From positions 1-64,000 of the forward strand of contig CAYLKS010000005.1 of NCBI GenBank assembly GCA_964384205.1: a stretch of 64,000 nt of DNA. Reading direction: 5' to 3'. This DNA comes from CAYLKS01 sp964384205 [NCBI: uncultured bacterium] (GTDB lineage: Bacteria; JAGOEH01). Under the pieces are notes generated by a model that did no database searches, was not told the origin of the DNA, and worked only from the letters and a program-made list of their open reading frames with translations. Positions 53,666 through 63,553 of this stretch are shown here, one piece after another. The first letter of the stretch is position 1, and each line of letters opens with the position of its first letter. The position numbers and the translations under genes are program-made.

Positions 53666-54355
53666 ATGAAAATAAAATATTTTGGTCATTCTGCAATTCT
53701 AATCGAATCAGATGATGCAAATATTTTATTTGATCCTTTTATAACAGGAAATCCATGGGCATCAAACATAAAAGTTTCTAATATAAAAGCAGATTATATC
53801 CTTGTATCACATGGTCACGGAGATCACATAGGAGATACTATAGAAATTGCAAAAAACAATAATGCAACTGTTATCGCTCCTTATGAACTTGCTATGTTCT
53901 TATCTAAACATAATATAAATGTCCATCCAATGCATATTGGTGGCTCATTTAACTTTCCATTTGGCAAAGTGAAATTAACAATTGCTACCCATGGTTCTGC
54001 ATTTATTGATGATAAGAATAATATAATTTACACAGGCAATCCATGTGGTTTTTTGGTAACATTAGAAGGTAAAACATTTTATTTTGCAGGTGATACAGGT
54101 TTATTTTATGATATGAAATTAATTGGAGAAACTAATGAAATTGATTATGCATTCCTGCCAATTGGTGGTAATTTCACAATGGATATTGATGATGCTATTA
54201 TTGCAACAAAATTTTTAAATCCTAAAAATGTTATCCCTATACACTACAAAACTTTTGATATAATTAAAGCAGAACCAGAAAATTTCAAAAATAAACTTAA
54301 TGATACTAACACAAATGTGTTGATTATAGAACCAACAAAAGAAGTATCAATTTAA
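53666..54355 (+). CDS. Metal-dependent hydrolase, UlaG/UPF0173 type
   Basis: Metallo-beta-lactamase fold, 229 residues. It begins MKIKYFGHSAILIE, typical of UPF0173, with metal motif SHGHGDHIGD, then YTGNPCGFLVTLEGKTFYFAGDTGLF and a final PIHYKTF. Natural substrate unknown. First gene of a short group with a small membrane-anchored protein and uvrB. Confidence 0.9.
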   Translation: MKIKYFGHSAILIESDDANILFDPFITGNPWASNIKVSNIKADYILVSHGHGDHIGDTIEIAKNNNATVIAPYELAMFLSKHNINVHPMHIGGSFNFPFGKVKLTIATHGSAFIDDKNNIIYTGNPCGFLVTLEGKTFYFAGDTGLFYDMKLIGETNEIDYAFLPIGGNFTMDIDDAIIATKFLNPKNVIPIHYKTFDIIKAEPENFKNKLNDTNTNVLIIEPTKEVSI

Positions 54356-54367
54356 GGAGATAATTGA

Positions 54368-54556
54368 ATGAAATATATTCTCTTGGCAATATTCTTATAT
54401 TTAGCATATCAAATTTATATAATCATCAAAAAAATAAAAAATGCTGTAAATAAGTTTCAGCCGGAAAATAATAATAAACAAGAATCTTGTAGTGATATCT
54501 ATGAAAAACCAAAAGATGTTGAAGATGCAGAATTTAAAGAATTAGATAATGAATAA
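54368..54556 (+). CDS. Small membrane-anchored protein of unknown function
   Basis: 62 residues: one hydrophobic helix (about 2-20) followed by a charged, probably disordered tail ending KPKDVEDAEFKELDNE. No family recognised beyond its resemblance to short one-helix proteins common in FCB genomes. It has AAGGAG at the correct distance, lies 12 bp after the hydrolase gene, and its end overlaps the start of uvrB by 8 bp, supporting that it is real and co-translated. Confidence 0.75.
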   Translation: MKYILLAIFLYLAYQIYIIIKKIKNAVNKFQPENNNKQESCSDIYEKPKDVEDAEFKELDNE

Positions 54557-56546
54557 ATTTAAATTAGTTTCAAATTTTGATGTAGTACCAGCACAAAAAG
54601 AAGCAATAGAAGAATTATTGCAAAGTATAAAAAAAGGGAATAAATACCAAACTTTATTAGGTGTTACAGGGTGCGGGAAAACATTTGTAATGGCAAATAT
54701 TATTGAACAGATTAACAAGCCTGCATTAGTTATTGCTCATAACAAATCATTGGCTGCGCAATTATATAATGAATTTAAAATGTTTTTCCCTAATAATGCT
54801 GTTGAATATTTTATTAGTTACTACGATTATTATCAACCAGAGGCATACGTCCCATCAACAGACACTTATATAGAAAAAGATACTAGTATTAATGATGAAA
54901 TTGAGAGGCTAAGGCTAAAAGCAACAAGTTCACTAATGGAAAGAAGAGATGTTATAATAATCGCAAGTGTATCATGTATTTATGGACTTGGCTCACCAGA
55001 AGATTACAAAAAATCAACATTTTTTATACAAACTGGTAAAGAATATCCAAGAAGAAAACTTTTACAAAAATTAATTAATATGTATTATGATCGAAATGAC
55101 ACTGCTCCTCAAAGAGGAACCTTTAGAGTTAGAGGTGATTCAATAGAAATTTATCCCGCATATGAAAAATGGGGACTAAGGCTAAATTTCTGGGGTGATG
55201 AATTAGAAGAAATAGAATTTATAGATCCACTAACAGGCAAGGCATTTGAAACTGTTAGCTCCTTTATATTATATCCTGCAAAACATTTTATTACATCAGA
55301 AGAAAGGTTATCAAGAGCAATTAAATCTATAAAAGAAGAACTGCAAGAAGTTATAACAAAATTTAAAAAAGAAAATAAATTAGTGGAAGCTCAGAGAATT
55401 GAACAAAGGACATTATACGATATTGAAATGATACAAGAGGTTGGCTATTGTACTGGTATAGAAAACTATTCACGGCATTTAAGTGGTAGAGAACCTGGCA
55501 GCAGGCCATATACATTAATAGATTTTTTCCCTGAAGATTTCATTACCTTTATAGATGAAAGCCATGTTACAATTCCACAAATAAGAGGAATGTATGCTGG
55601 CGATAGAAGTAGAAAAGAAGTATTAGTTAAATACGGATTTCGCTTACCATCAGCATTAGATAACAGGCCTATGTTCTTCGAAGAATTTGAAAAATCAATG
55701 AATCAGGTGGTTTTTGTATCAGCAACTCCTGGACCTTATGAACTGCAAAAGTCAGGGGAAAATATTATTGAATTACTAATCAGGCCTACAGGACTAATAG
55801 ATCCTGAAATAGAAATTCATCCTGCAAAAAATCAAGTAGATCATTTTATCTCTATAGCAAGAGAGGTAACAAATAAAGGAGAACGAATTCTTGCAACGAC
55901 TTTAACTAAAAAAATGGCAGAAGATTTAACAACATATTTAATGGAAATGGGGTTTAAAACTCAATATTTACATTCAGAAATAGATGCTTTAGAAAGAGTT
56001 GAAATACTAAGAAATTTAAGAAGGGGCGATTTTGATATCTTGGTGGGGATCAATTTATTAAGAGAAGGTTTAGACTTACCAGAAGTCAGTCTTGTTGCTA
56101 TATTTGATGCAGATAAAGAAGGTTTTCTGAGAAGCCAAACTTCCTTGATACAAACAATGGGAAGGGCAGCAAGGCATATAAATGGCAAAGTTATTCTTTA
56201 CGCAGATAAAATAACAGATTCTATAAAAAAAGTTATAAATGAAGTAAATAGAAGAAGAAAAATCCAGCTCGAATATAATAAGAAATATAATATAACTCCT
56301 AAAAGTGTAAAACGAAGCATAGATGAATCTTTGAAGATCCCTGATAATTTCTCAGAAGATGCTCTCAAAGAACTACTAAAGAAAAAAAGTTCTAAGCTAA
56401 AAACATTAAACGAAATTGAAAATACCATTGAAATATTAAAAAAACAAATGAATACTTTTGCCGATAATTTAGAATTTGAAAAAGCTGCTATAATAAGAGA
56501 TGAAATAAAAAGATTAATATCGCTAACAAAAAACAAAAAAATATAA
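54549..56546 (+). CDS. uvrB: UvrABC excinuclease subunit B
   Basis: Helicase-like subunit of nucleotide excision repair. 665 residues. Motifs seen: Walker A GVTGCGKTF, the beta-hairpin YYDYYQPEAYVPSTDTYIEKD, helicase motif II FIDESHVT, and motifs V-VI VGINLLREGLDLPEVSLVAI with QTMGRAARHING; the C-terminal UVR domain (EIEN...LKKQMNTFADNLEFEKAAIIRDEIK) interacts with UvrC. The start overlaps the preceding small gene by 8 bp. Confidence 0.98.
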   Translation: MNKFKLVSNFDVVPAQKEAIEELLQSIKKGNKYQTLLGVTGCGKTFVMANIIEQINKPALVIAHNKSLAAQLYNEFKMFFPNNAVEYFISYYDYYQPEAYVPSTDTYIEKDTSINDEIERLRLKATSSLMERRDVIIIASVSCIYGLGSPEDYKKSTFFIQTGKEYPRRKLLQKLINMYYDRNDTAPQRGTFRVRGDSIEIYPAYEKWGLRLNFWGDELEEIEFIDPLTGKAFETVSSFILYPAKHFITSEERLSRAIKSIKEELQEVITKFKKENKLVEAQRIEQRTLYDIEMIQEVGYCTGIENYSRHLSGREPGSRPYTLIDFFPEDFITFIDESHVTIPQIRGMYAGDRSRKEVLVKYGFRLPSALDNRPMFFEEFEKSMNQVVFVSATPGPYELQKSGENIIELLIRPTGLIDPEIEIHPAKNQVDHFISIAREVTNKGERILATTLTKKMAEDLTTYLMEMGFKTQYLHSEIDALERVEILRNLRRGDFDILVGINLLREGLDLPEVSLVAIFDADKEGFLRSQTSLIQTMGRAARHINGKVILYADKITDSIKKVINEVNRRRKIQLEYNKKYNITPKSVKRSIDESLKIPDNFSEDALKELLKKKSSKLKTLNEIENTIEILKKQMNTFADNLEFEKAAIIRDEIKRLISLTKNKKI

Positions 56547-56571
56547 TTATATATAAATACCATTTTTTTAT

Positions 56572-56600
56572 TTGACAAAATGTAATAATAATACTATATT
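56572..56600 (+). promoter_or_regulatory. Sigma-70 promoter of the signalling operon
   Basis: TTGACA at 56572-56577, 17-bp spacer, TATATT at 56595-56600. The ATG at 56625 is preceded by TGAGGT. Confidence 0.65.
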
Positions 56601-56624
56601 ATATTGCAAAAAATGAGGTAAATT

Positions 56625-57533
56625 ATGAATAATATACCAAAAATATTATTAATTGATGATAATGAAATTGATCTAAAATTATTAGCCAATATATTTAAAG
56701 AATACTATGAAATTCATGTCGCAAAAAATGCTAAACAAGCTTTTTCTATTTTACAAACAATCATTCCTGATTTAATTATACTTGATATAATTATACCTGA
56801 AATGGATGGATTTGAAATTCTAAAAAAAATTAGAAATGAAGAAAAAACAAAAAATATTCCCGTTGTAATTGTTACAGCAAAAACAAGTTCAGAAGATCAG
56901 GTAAAAGGATTTAAATATGGTGCAACAGATTATATTACAAAACCATTTAATATTCAGATAATAGAACTAAGGGTGAAAAATCTAATAAGTCTTAAAAGAA
57001 GAACTGATCTTTTAGAAAAAATGGCACTGATAGATGGATTAACTGAAATACCGAATAGAAGAAGATTCGATGAACAAATTAAAATTGAATGGAACAGACA
57101 TTTAAGACATAAAGAACCACTATCACTAATAATGGTAGATATTGATGATTTTAAAACTTATAATGATAATTACGGACATTTAGCTGGTGATTATTGTTTA
57201 AAAAAAATATCCAGTATATTAAAAAATTCTCTAAAAAGATCTGCTGATTTTATAGCACGCTATGGCGGAGAAGAGTTTTGTATAATTCTACCTAACACTG
57301 ATCATAATGGTGCTCTTGCTATTGCAAATAATATGAAAAAAAATATTAATAATGCGAAAATTGAACATAAATTTTCACCCACAATACCATATGTTACATT
57401 AAGTTTTGGCTTAACAACAACCATGCCGGATAAAAATAAAGATCATCTTACCTTTATAAAACTTGCCGATAAAATGCTATATAAATCAAAATCCCAGGGC
57501 AAAAATACCATTAATTCTATAATTTATGAATAG
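56625..57533 (+). CDS. Response regulator with diguanylate cyclase (GGDEF) domain
   Basis: Receiver domain (about 6-120) with acidic LIDDN, phosphoacceptor D54 in LIILDIIIPEMDG and K in YITKPFN. GGDEF domain (about 132-300) with intact active site GGEEF (214-218), and the allosteric inhibitory I-site RSAD (205-208) exactly five residues earlier, so synthesis of c-di-GMP with product feedback is expected. The NPRR-like nucleotide motif is IPNRRRFDE. 302 residues. It overlaps the hybrid kinase gene by 8 bp, making that kinase its likely phosphodonor. Confidence 0.93.
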   Translation: MNNIPKILLIDDNEIDLKLLANIFKEYYEIHVAKNAKQAFSILQTIIPDLIILDIIIPEMDGFEILKKIRNEEKTKNIPVVIVTAKTSSEDQVKGFKYGATDYITKPFNIQIIELRVKNLISLKRRTDLLEKMALIDGLTEIPNRRRFDEQIKIEWNRHLRHKEPLSLIMVDIDDFKTYNDNYGHLAGDYCLKKISSILKNSLKRSADFIARYGGEEFCIILPNTDHNGALAIANNMKKNINNAKIEHKFSPTIPYVTLSFGLTTTMPDKNKDHLTFIKLADKMLYKSKSQGKNTINSIIYE

Positions 57534-60500
57534 TAACCTCTTTAGTAAAATAAAATTCTATATAAATAATTTATCAATAAGAAAAAAAATATTCCTGGCT
57601 TTTTCTATTTCTATTTTAATAGTAATTATTATGTTTGAACTTTTGTTATATTCATTTATAACTAATATAATAACAAAACATATAAAAAAACAATTAGATG
57701 AAACTTCATATTTATTATTAAATTCTGTCAGAACAAGTATAGAGCTAAGCATAGGAAACTATTTAAAAGCTTACAGTAAAATGCTTACTTCGAATTCTCA
57801 AAAAGAATCTGATACAGATATAATAAGATATTTTATATACGATACTCTGGCAATCAAAATCAAAAATCCAAAAAAATGGGATAACATATTTCTAAAATCA
57901 ATAAAAGATAGTATAAATTCAAATAAATCTTTCTTTAAAAAACAAATCAAGAAAAATTATTTCTATTTTTATGTAACTAAAAAAGAAAATCAATATATCA
58001 TCCTATACATGAATACTAAAAATTGTTTAAAAATGATCAATTTTCAAGAGTTAAAAAACTTAATAAAATCAATCAAATTGGGAAAAACAGGCTATCCTTA
58101 CGTTATAAATAGCAAAGGAACTCTTATAATACATCCTAAATTAGAAGGTGAAAATATATATAATGCTGTCGATGAAAATGGTTTTATGTTTGTAAAAGAA
58201 ATATGCACAAAAAAAGATGGAGAAATTGTTTATAAATGGAAAAATCCAGGTGAACAATATAAAAGAAAAAAAATTGCTATATTTCATTACCTTCCAGAAT
58301 TAGACTGGATAATAGCATCTTCTGGATATTTTAACGAATTTTATTCTCCTGTAGAAAAAATATCAATAATAATGATTATATTTCTTTTAGTGAATTTTTT
58401 GGTCATTTTTATAATTTCATTGATATTAAGCAACTACTTTTCCAGACCAATAAAAACACTCATTCAAACATTACAAAAAACGCATGATGAAGATTTTAAT
58501 CAATACTGCAACATTGAATCTCAGGATGAATTCGGACAACTGGCAAATTATTTTAATATATTTATAGAATCAATTTCAAATTTTACAAAAAATTTAAAAA
58601 AATCTGAAGCTCAATATAGAACTATATTTGAAAATTCTCTGGTAGGTATATTTCAGATAACTCTTGATGGTAAATTCAATATTATCAATAACGCTTTTGT
58701 AAAAATATTCGGATACAACTCAATTGATGATTTCAAAAAACATGTAAAAACATTTAAAGAATTACTAAAAAATAAAGAAGATTTCTATAAATTATTAGAA
58801 GAAATAAAACAAGAAAAACAGATATCCGGACAGGAACTTATACTAAAAAGTAAAAGTAATACAGAAATCTATATTGAAATATATTGTAGCCTGACAAAAT
58901 ACTTCGATACTTATGAAATTATAGAAGGCTTTATACATGATATTACTGTAACTAAAATAGCTTTTAAGGCATTGGAAGAAAGTGAAAGAGTATTCAAAAT
59001 TATATTTCAATCATCTCCTATCGGTATGGTATTAACAGATGAAAATTTCAATATCCAAACATTTAATAGCACATTCACAAAAATTTTTAAATTTAAAAAT
59101 ATACATAATATTAAGAAAATAAATATTAAAAAACTACTCAAAATAAATGATATAAAAAATGAATTAACAAGTATAACTAAAGAAGTCACTTTAGATAACG
59201 AGTTATCAGGCAACAATGAAACTCTTTATTTAGATATAATAATACAACCTTTATTCGATTATAAACTCAAAAAAAATAATACCTATTTAATCATAATAAA
59301 TGATATTACTCCAAAAAAATTAATCGAAAAAAAAGAACAAGAGGTACAAGCCTTAAAATATGAATCTAAGGCAAAAAGTCAATTCATTTCCACAGTAAGC
59401 CACGAACTACGAACTCCTCTAAACACAATACTGGGATCATTATATATAATAGAAAAAACAAATTTAGACCATAAACAATTACTTCTATTTAAAAGAATAG
59501 AAGTAGCGGCCAAATTACTACTTGGAATTATCAATGATATTTTAGAATTATATAAAATAGATTATTCCTCAATAGAATTGTCAAATATCGACTTTTCTCT
59601 TATCGATATACTAAATAATATAAGAACATTTTTCTATGATGAATTAAACAAAAAAAAATTAAATTTTATAATATCAATCAAAGAAAATACTCCTGTATAT
59701 TTCAAAGGAGACCCTTTAAGAATTCAACAAATTCTTATTAATCTTATAAAAAATTCTATAAAATTCACAGAAAAAGGCTCTATAAAAATAGAAATCTATG
59801 AAAGAAAAAACTACCAGCAGGATAATAATAAGCATAACATAATATTTAAAGTTATAGACTCAGGAAAAGGTATAAGTAAAGATATGATAAAAAATATATT
59901 TGATGAATTCTCAAGAGAAAACAATTATATAGAAGGTCTTGGATTAGGCCTATCTATTGTAAAAAAATTAATAGACATAATGAATGGAAATATAGAAATA
60001 ACATCACAACCGAATATAGGAACAGAAGTCAAATTTACTATTCCATTAGAAGAATCCTATAAAACAGCAATTACCATCGAAAAAATAAAAAAAGAATTAT
60101 CACAACTAACTATGATAGTCTTAAGTGATAATATAGAAAGTTTTCAATTCTTTAAGAAGATAAAAAAACAATATAAAAATGAAAATATTATAATAGCCAA
60201 TAATGAAACAGATTTTATAAAAATTTTAAATAAAAATATTGATCCTGATATTGTAATCATAGACATTAATAAGCATATAATAAAACAAAACAAAATTTTA
60301 AATAATATAGAAAAACTATCTTCATCTAAAAAGCCATTTATTATCTCTATAGGAAATATGGGAGATCAACTTATTCTAAATACAATCAAAACATCATATA
60401 TAGACGCTATAATTTCCCGACCAATTAATGAATTAACACTTTTTAATATATTCTTATTTCATTTAGATATGTCAGTAGAGGAAGACTATAAAATATATGA

Positions 60501-61500
60501 TAATATAAAATACGAATACTCAAAACTAAAAAATTTAAAATGTCTTATAGTAGATGATAATGAAATAAATTTAGAAATATTAAATGAACTTTTAGCAGAA
60601 CTTAATATAAAAACAGAAACTATAAATTCCAGTAAAAAAGCTATTCAAAAAATAGAAAAAAAACATGACTATTACGATTTTATTTTGATGGATATTAATA
60701 TGCCAGAAATAAATGGAATAGAATTATTGAATAAAATACGCAACTTCGAAAAAAACAATAATTTACAAGATATACCAATATTTGCACTAACTGCATATCC
60801 AGATAAAGAATATAATTTTATTAATATTGGATTCGTTGATATAATTCCAAAACCAATAAGTCCTGAAATATTATATAATAAAATACTAAATTATTTTGTA
60901 AAAGATAAAATATATATTTTACCTGATGAATTCGATAATACTAAAACAAATAAAATGAATATCCAATATGGTTTAAAAAATACAAATAATAATATAAATC
61001 TTTATATAAATTTAGTACAAAAATTAATTTCTAACTATAATGAATCTAAAAAGAAAACTTCTAATTATCTCAATAAAAAAAAGAAACAAAAATTACATAA
61101 TATTTTTCATATGCTCAAAGGAACCTCATCTAATCTGGGACTTTTTAATATAAGTTCATTATGTAATAGTATAATAGACTATATTAAAAATGAACAATAT
61201 AACAAAATAAAAGATATCTATGAACAAATAAACCAAGAAATATCATATGTGGAAACACAAATAAACACTATGCAAACTACAAATACTTCAATAATAAAAT
61301 CCACTGAAAATATATCTTCCTCATATGAAAAATTATTAGAATATCTTAAAAGCGGCAATATAAAAGCAGTGAATCATTTCAATATACTAAAAAATTATTT
61401 AGAAAAAAATTACAATATAGATATTAAAAGAATACAACAACTAATAGATAATTTTGATTTTGAAGATGCATATTTATATCTAAAAAACATAATAAAATAA
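57526..61500 (+). CDS. Hybrid sensor histidine kinase (Cache-HAMP-PAS-PAS-HK-REC-REC-HPt)
   Basis: 1324 residues. Layout: membrane helix (about 19-42), extracytoplasmic Cache domain (about 45-280, with KTGYPYVINSKGTLIIHP), second helix (about 283-305), HAMP (about 305-355), two PAS domains (about 365-480 and 490-605), HisKA with phosphorylated H626 in STVSHELRTPL, ATPase with N743 (IKNSIKFTEKG) and DSGKGIS and GLGLGLSIV. Two receiver domains follow: the first (about 860-980) is divergent but keeps D913 (VIIDIN); the second (about 1000-1125) is canonical with D1056 (LMDINMP). The C-terminal histidine phosphotransfer domain has H1195 in HMLKGTSS. A full His-Asp-His relay is thus present, able to pass phosphate to the adjoining cyclase regulator. 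The sensed signal is unknown; Cache domains usually bind small metabolites. Confidence 0.93.
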   Translation: MNSNLFSKIKFYINNLSIRKKIFLAFSISILIVIIMFELLLYSFITNIITKHIKKQLDETSYLLLNSVRTSIELSIGNYLKAYSKMLTSNSQKESDTDIIRYFIYDTLAIKIKNPKKWDNIFLKSIKDSINSNKSFFKKQIKKNYFYFYVTKKENQYIILYMNTKNCLKMINFQELKNLIKSIKLGKTGYPYVINSKGTLIIHPKLEGENIYNAVDENGFMFVKEICTKKDGEIVYKWKNPGEQYKRKKIAIFHYLPELDWIIASSGYFNEFYSPVEKISIIMIIFLLVNFLVIFIISLILSNYFSRPIKTLIQTLQKTHDEDFNQYCNIESQDEFGQLANYFNIFIESISNFTKNLKKSEAQYRTIFENSLVGIFQITLDGKFNIINNAFVKIFGYNSIDDFKKHVKTFKELLKNKEDFYKLLEEIKQEKQISGQELILKSKSNTEIYIEIYCSLTKYFDTYEIIEGFIHDITVTKIAFKALEESERVFKIIFQSSPIGMVLTDENFNIQTFNSTFTKIFKFKNIHNIKKINIKKLLKINDIKNELTSITKEVTLDNELSGNNETLYLDIIIQPLFDYKLKKNNTYLIIINDITPKKLIEKKEQEVQALKYESKAKSQFISTVSHELRTPLNTILGSLYIIEKTNLDHKQLLLFKRIEVAAKLLLGIINDILELYKIDYSSIELSNIDFSLIDILNNIRTFFYDELNKKKLNFIISIKENTPVYFKGDPLRIQQILINLIKNSIKFTEKGSIKIEIYERKNYQQDNNKHNIIFKVIDSGKGISKDMIKNIFDEFSRENNYIEGLGLGLSIVKKLIDIMNGNIEITSQPNIGTEVKFTIPLEESYKTAITIEKIKKELSQLTMIVLSDNIESFQFFKKIKKQYKNENIIIANNETDFIKILNKNIDPDIVIIDINKHIIKQNKILNNIEKLSSSKKPFIISIGNMGDQLILNTIKTSYIDAIISRPINELTLFNIFLFHLDMSVEEDYKIYDNIKYEYSKLKNLKCLIVDDNEINLEILNELLAELNIKTETINSSKKAIQKIEKKHDYYDFILMDINMPEINGIELLNKIRNFEKNNNLQDIPIFALTAYPDKEYNFINIGFVDIIPKPISPEILYNKILNYFVKDKIYILPDEFDNTKTNKMNIQYGLKNTNNNINLYINLVQKLISNYNESKKKTSNYLNKKKKQKLHNIFHMLKGTSSNLGLFNISSLCNSIIDYIKNEQYNKIKDIYEQINQEISYVETQINTMQTTNTSIIKSTENISSSYEKLLEYLKSGNIKAVNHFNILKNYLEKNYNIDIKRIQQLIDNFDFEDAYLYLKNIIK

Positions 61501-61802
61501 TTATAAAAATATTGTCTATTTTTTAGTTAAATTTTATAACAAGTATCTAATATGAATAAGAGGGGTATAAAAAGGTAAACATAATATGATTTTGCTTTAT
61601 AACCATACAATAAAACTATATTGAAATATTTGCCAATATAAGAATATACAACAGAAAAACTAAAATTTGCTATCTTTTATATAAAGCTGGATTGATTTAT
61701 ATTCTCATAAAAATTTATTTGTAGTTTCAATTATCTTTATAAGAAAAAATTTTCTGAAAGAATACAATATTAGTTTTTTACACAATTAACAATACATTTC
61801 AC
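61501..61802. other. Intergenic region, no gene seen
   Basis: AT-rich sequence between the hybrid kinase and the transglutaminase-like gene. No coding frame, terminator hairpin or RNA motif was recognised. Confidence 0.5.
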
Positions 61803-61831
61803 TTGATTTTCAAACATTAGTTAGCTATATT
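61803..61831 (+). promoter_or_regulatory. Promoter placed for a leaderless transcript of the transglutaminase-like gene
   Basis: TTGATT at 61803-61808, 17-bp spacer, TATATT at 61826-61831, then 7 bp to the ATG at 61839. This is the same -10 to ATG distance as at tadA. No Shine-Dalgarno sequence precedes the ATG. Confidence 0.55.
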
Positions 61832-61838
61832 TTACCAT

Positions 61839-62837
61839 ATGAAAAAATTCAAAAAAATAAGCCTAATCTCTATTATTTTTATAATAATTTTTGGAGTAGG
61901 CAGTTTTTTATTATATAATGAAATTACAATTATTGTAATTTCAAAACAATTTCATAATGAAAATAAATACAAAACAGCTAAAGCAATTTTTGATTATACA
62001 AGACTAAATATACCTTTTGCAAAATTCACATTTGGGCCTATATATGATAATATTTTAGGACCAATAGAAAGAACCAGCGGTTATTGTGATCAACAATCAA
62101 ATTTTTTTGTCCAAATATGTGAAGCATCAAACATTAATGCGAGAATGCTAATGTTAAATTGCTGGGATAGCATATCTTGCCATACTTTAGCTGAAGTTAA
62201 AATCAAAAACAAATGGATTCTATTTGATCTCACATACGGATATATCTTTAAATATCATAACAAACTTCTATCTAAAGATGAACTATATAATTATAAATTC
62301 TTATTGGATAGTATTTATTTTTCTTATTATAAACCTAAATTTTATACTACAGGTAAAGTAGAATATCTTTCTTATAAAAGAAAAATTGTTTACAACATTC
62401 TCAATTTTCTATACCCAATTTTCTCAAATTTTAGAAATATCTATCAAGATATTTATCTTTTCTTTAGTACTCTAAATCAACAAAAAAATGAAAAACTCTT
62501 TAAGATTGCCCGACATTATCAATTATATAATCGATTTGATAAGGCTATAATTTACTACAAAAAATTGCAAAAAATCAAAAACTATAAATATAACGATAGA
62601 ACGCTTTATTTACTATCACTAATATACATCAAGCAAAATAAAATAGAATTAGCAAAAAAGACATTAATAAACTTAGTCAGTAAATATCCAAACTCATCTA
62701 TAAAGGATATAGCATATTATTTATTATATTTATACTCAAAAAATAAAGATGAAAAAAACAACTTTTTATCTAAATCAAACTATTTTGATGCCCTTCTTAT
62801 CAAGGATAAAAATTTCTCTCAATTTTTTAAAAGATAA
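61839..62837 (+). CDS. Membrane-anchored transglutaminase-like protein with TPR-type repeats
   Basis: An N-terminal membrane anchor (about 7-26) precedes a transglutaminase-like domain (about 60-135) with a plausible triad: C83 in SGYCDQQSNFFVQICE, H115 in SCHTLAEVKIKNKW, and D130 in ILFDLTYG. Members act as transglutaminases, proteases or amidases, so the reaction is open. The C-terminal half (about 210-310) is helical and resembles tetratricopeptide repeats (KIARHYQLYNRFDKAIIYYKKL and LYLLSLIYIKQNKIELAKKTL). 332 residues. A further TPR-like stretch continues in another frame beyond the stop to 62946, so the gene may be frameshifted near the T6 run at 62823. No ribosome binding site; probably leaderless. 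Confidence 0.75.
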   Translation: MKKFKKISLISIIFIIIFGVGSFLLYNEITIIVISKQFHNENKYKTAKAIFDYTRLNIPFAKFTFGPIYDNILGPIERTSGYCDQQSNFFVQICEASNINARMLMLNCWDSISCHTLAEVKIKNKWILFDLTYGYIFKYHNKLLSKDELYNYKFLLDSIYFSYYKPKFYTTGKVEYLSYKRKIVYNILNFLYPIFSNFRNIYQDIYLFFSTLNQQKNEKLFKIARHYQLYNRFDKAIIYYKKLQKIKNYKYNDRTLYLLSLIYIKQNKIELAKKTLINLVSKYPNSSIKDIAYYLLYLYSKNKDEKNNFLSKSNYFDALLIKDKNFSQFFKR

Positions 62838-63231
62838 ACTATCAAAATTCGCCTTGATATGTTATATTATATCAAAAAATGCTAATTTTTTATATAAAAA
62901 AAAATATACAAAAGCTAAATATTATCACAATAATTCAGAAACATAGTTACAGCTTAAAAATAATAGCCTACATCTGACGATTCTTTATCCCTCTAAAAAA
63001 TAAAATAAAGTCTTTTACTATTGAATCTGTGATAATAGAAATAAAAAATTTTTGCCCTACAAATAAAACATTATAATATCCACACTATGATAAAGTATAT
63101 TTTAAAAATATGCTATAATTTGTCCCCATTTATAATAAACAATAATCCTATGATTTTCTAACTAATTATAAAAAAATCTCTCAGAAGGATATTATATATC
63201 TTATTTTCCCATATATCTATTAAAAAAAATA
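62838..63231. other. Intergenic region, possibly holding the end of a frameshifted gene
   Basis: Up to 62946 an open frame continues the TPR-like pattern of the preceding gene (see findings). From 62947 to 63231 nothing was recognised: AT-rich sequence without repeats or frames of note. Confidence 0.4.
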
Positions 63232-63260
63232 TTGACTTTTTGAATCAATTTTATTAATAT
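63232..63260 (+). promoter_or_regulatory. Sigma-70 promoter of tRNA-His
   Basis: TTGACT at 63232-63237, 17-bp spacer, TAATAT at 63255-63260, 13 bp ahead of the tRNA. The spacer and -10 lie within a perfect palindrome. Confidence 0.65.
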
Positions 63261-63271
63261 AAAATTGATTC
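63242..63271. promoter_or_regulatory. Perfect 30-bp palindrome over the tRNA-His promoter
   Basis: Arms GAATCAATTTTAT (63242-63254) and ATAAAATTGATTC (63259-63271) are fully complementary around TAAT. It covers the spacer, the -10 and the predicted transcription start, ending 2 bp before the tRNA. It has the form of an operator; no regulator is known. Confidence 0.6.
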
Positions 63272-63273
63272 GT

Positions 63274-63348
63274 GGTGGGTATAGCTCAGCTGGTTAGAGT
63301 GCCAGATTGTGGCTCTGGTGGTCATGGGTTCAAATCCCATTACCCACC
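63274..63348 (+). tRNA. tRNA-His (anticodon GTG)
   Basis: 75 nt including the tRNA-His-specific extra G(-1) at 63274, paired with C73. Acceptor stem GTGGGTA/TACCCAC, D-arm AGCTCAGCTGGTTAGAGT, anticodon stem CCAGA/TCTGG with loop TTGTGGC (anticodon GTG), T-arm ATGGG-TTCAAAT-CCCAT. CCA not encoded. A run of T directly behind the acceptor stem probably serves as terminator. The 205 bp up to carB hold nothing recognisable. Confidence 0.95.
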
Positions 63349-63553
63349 CTTTTTTTATTTATAAAATTCCCTGCTAAAATTTTTTAATAGATTAAAAATA
63401 AAAAAGTATTGATAAAATATTTATTTATTCATTTTAAAATGTATCCAGCTATGATTAAATATTTCTCAAAATATTGATATTTAACAATAAAATTATTTTC
63501 ATAACCACCTCATTACATAAAATTTATTTATAAAAAAACACTTATTTTAATAC

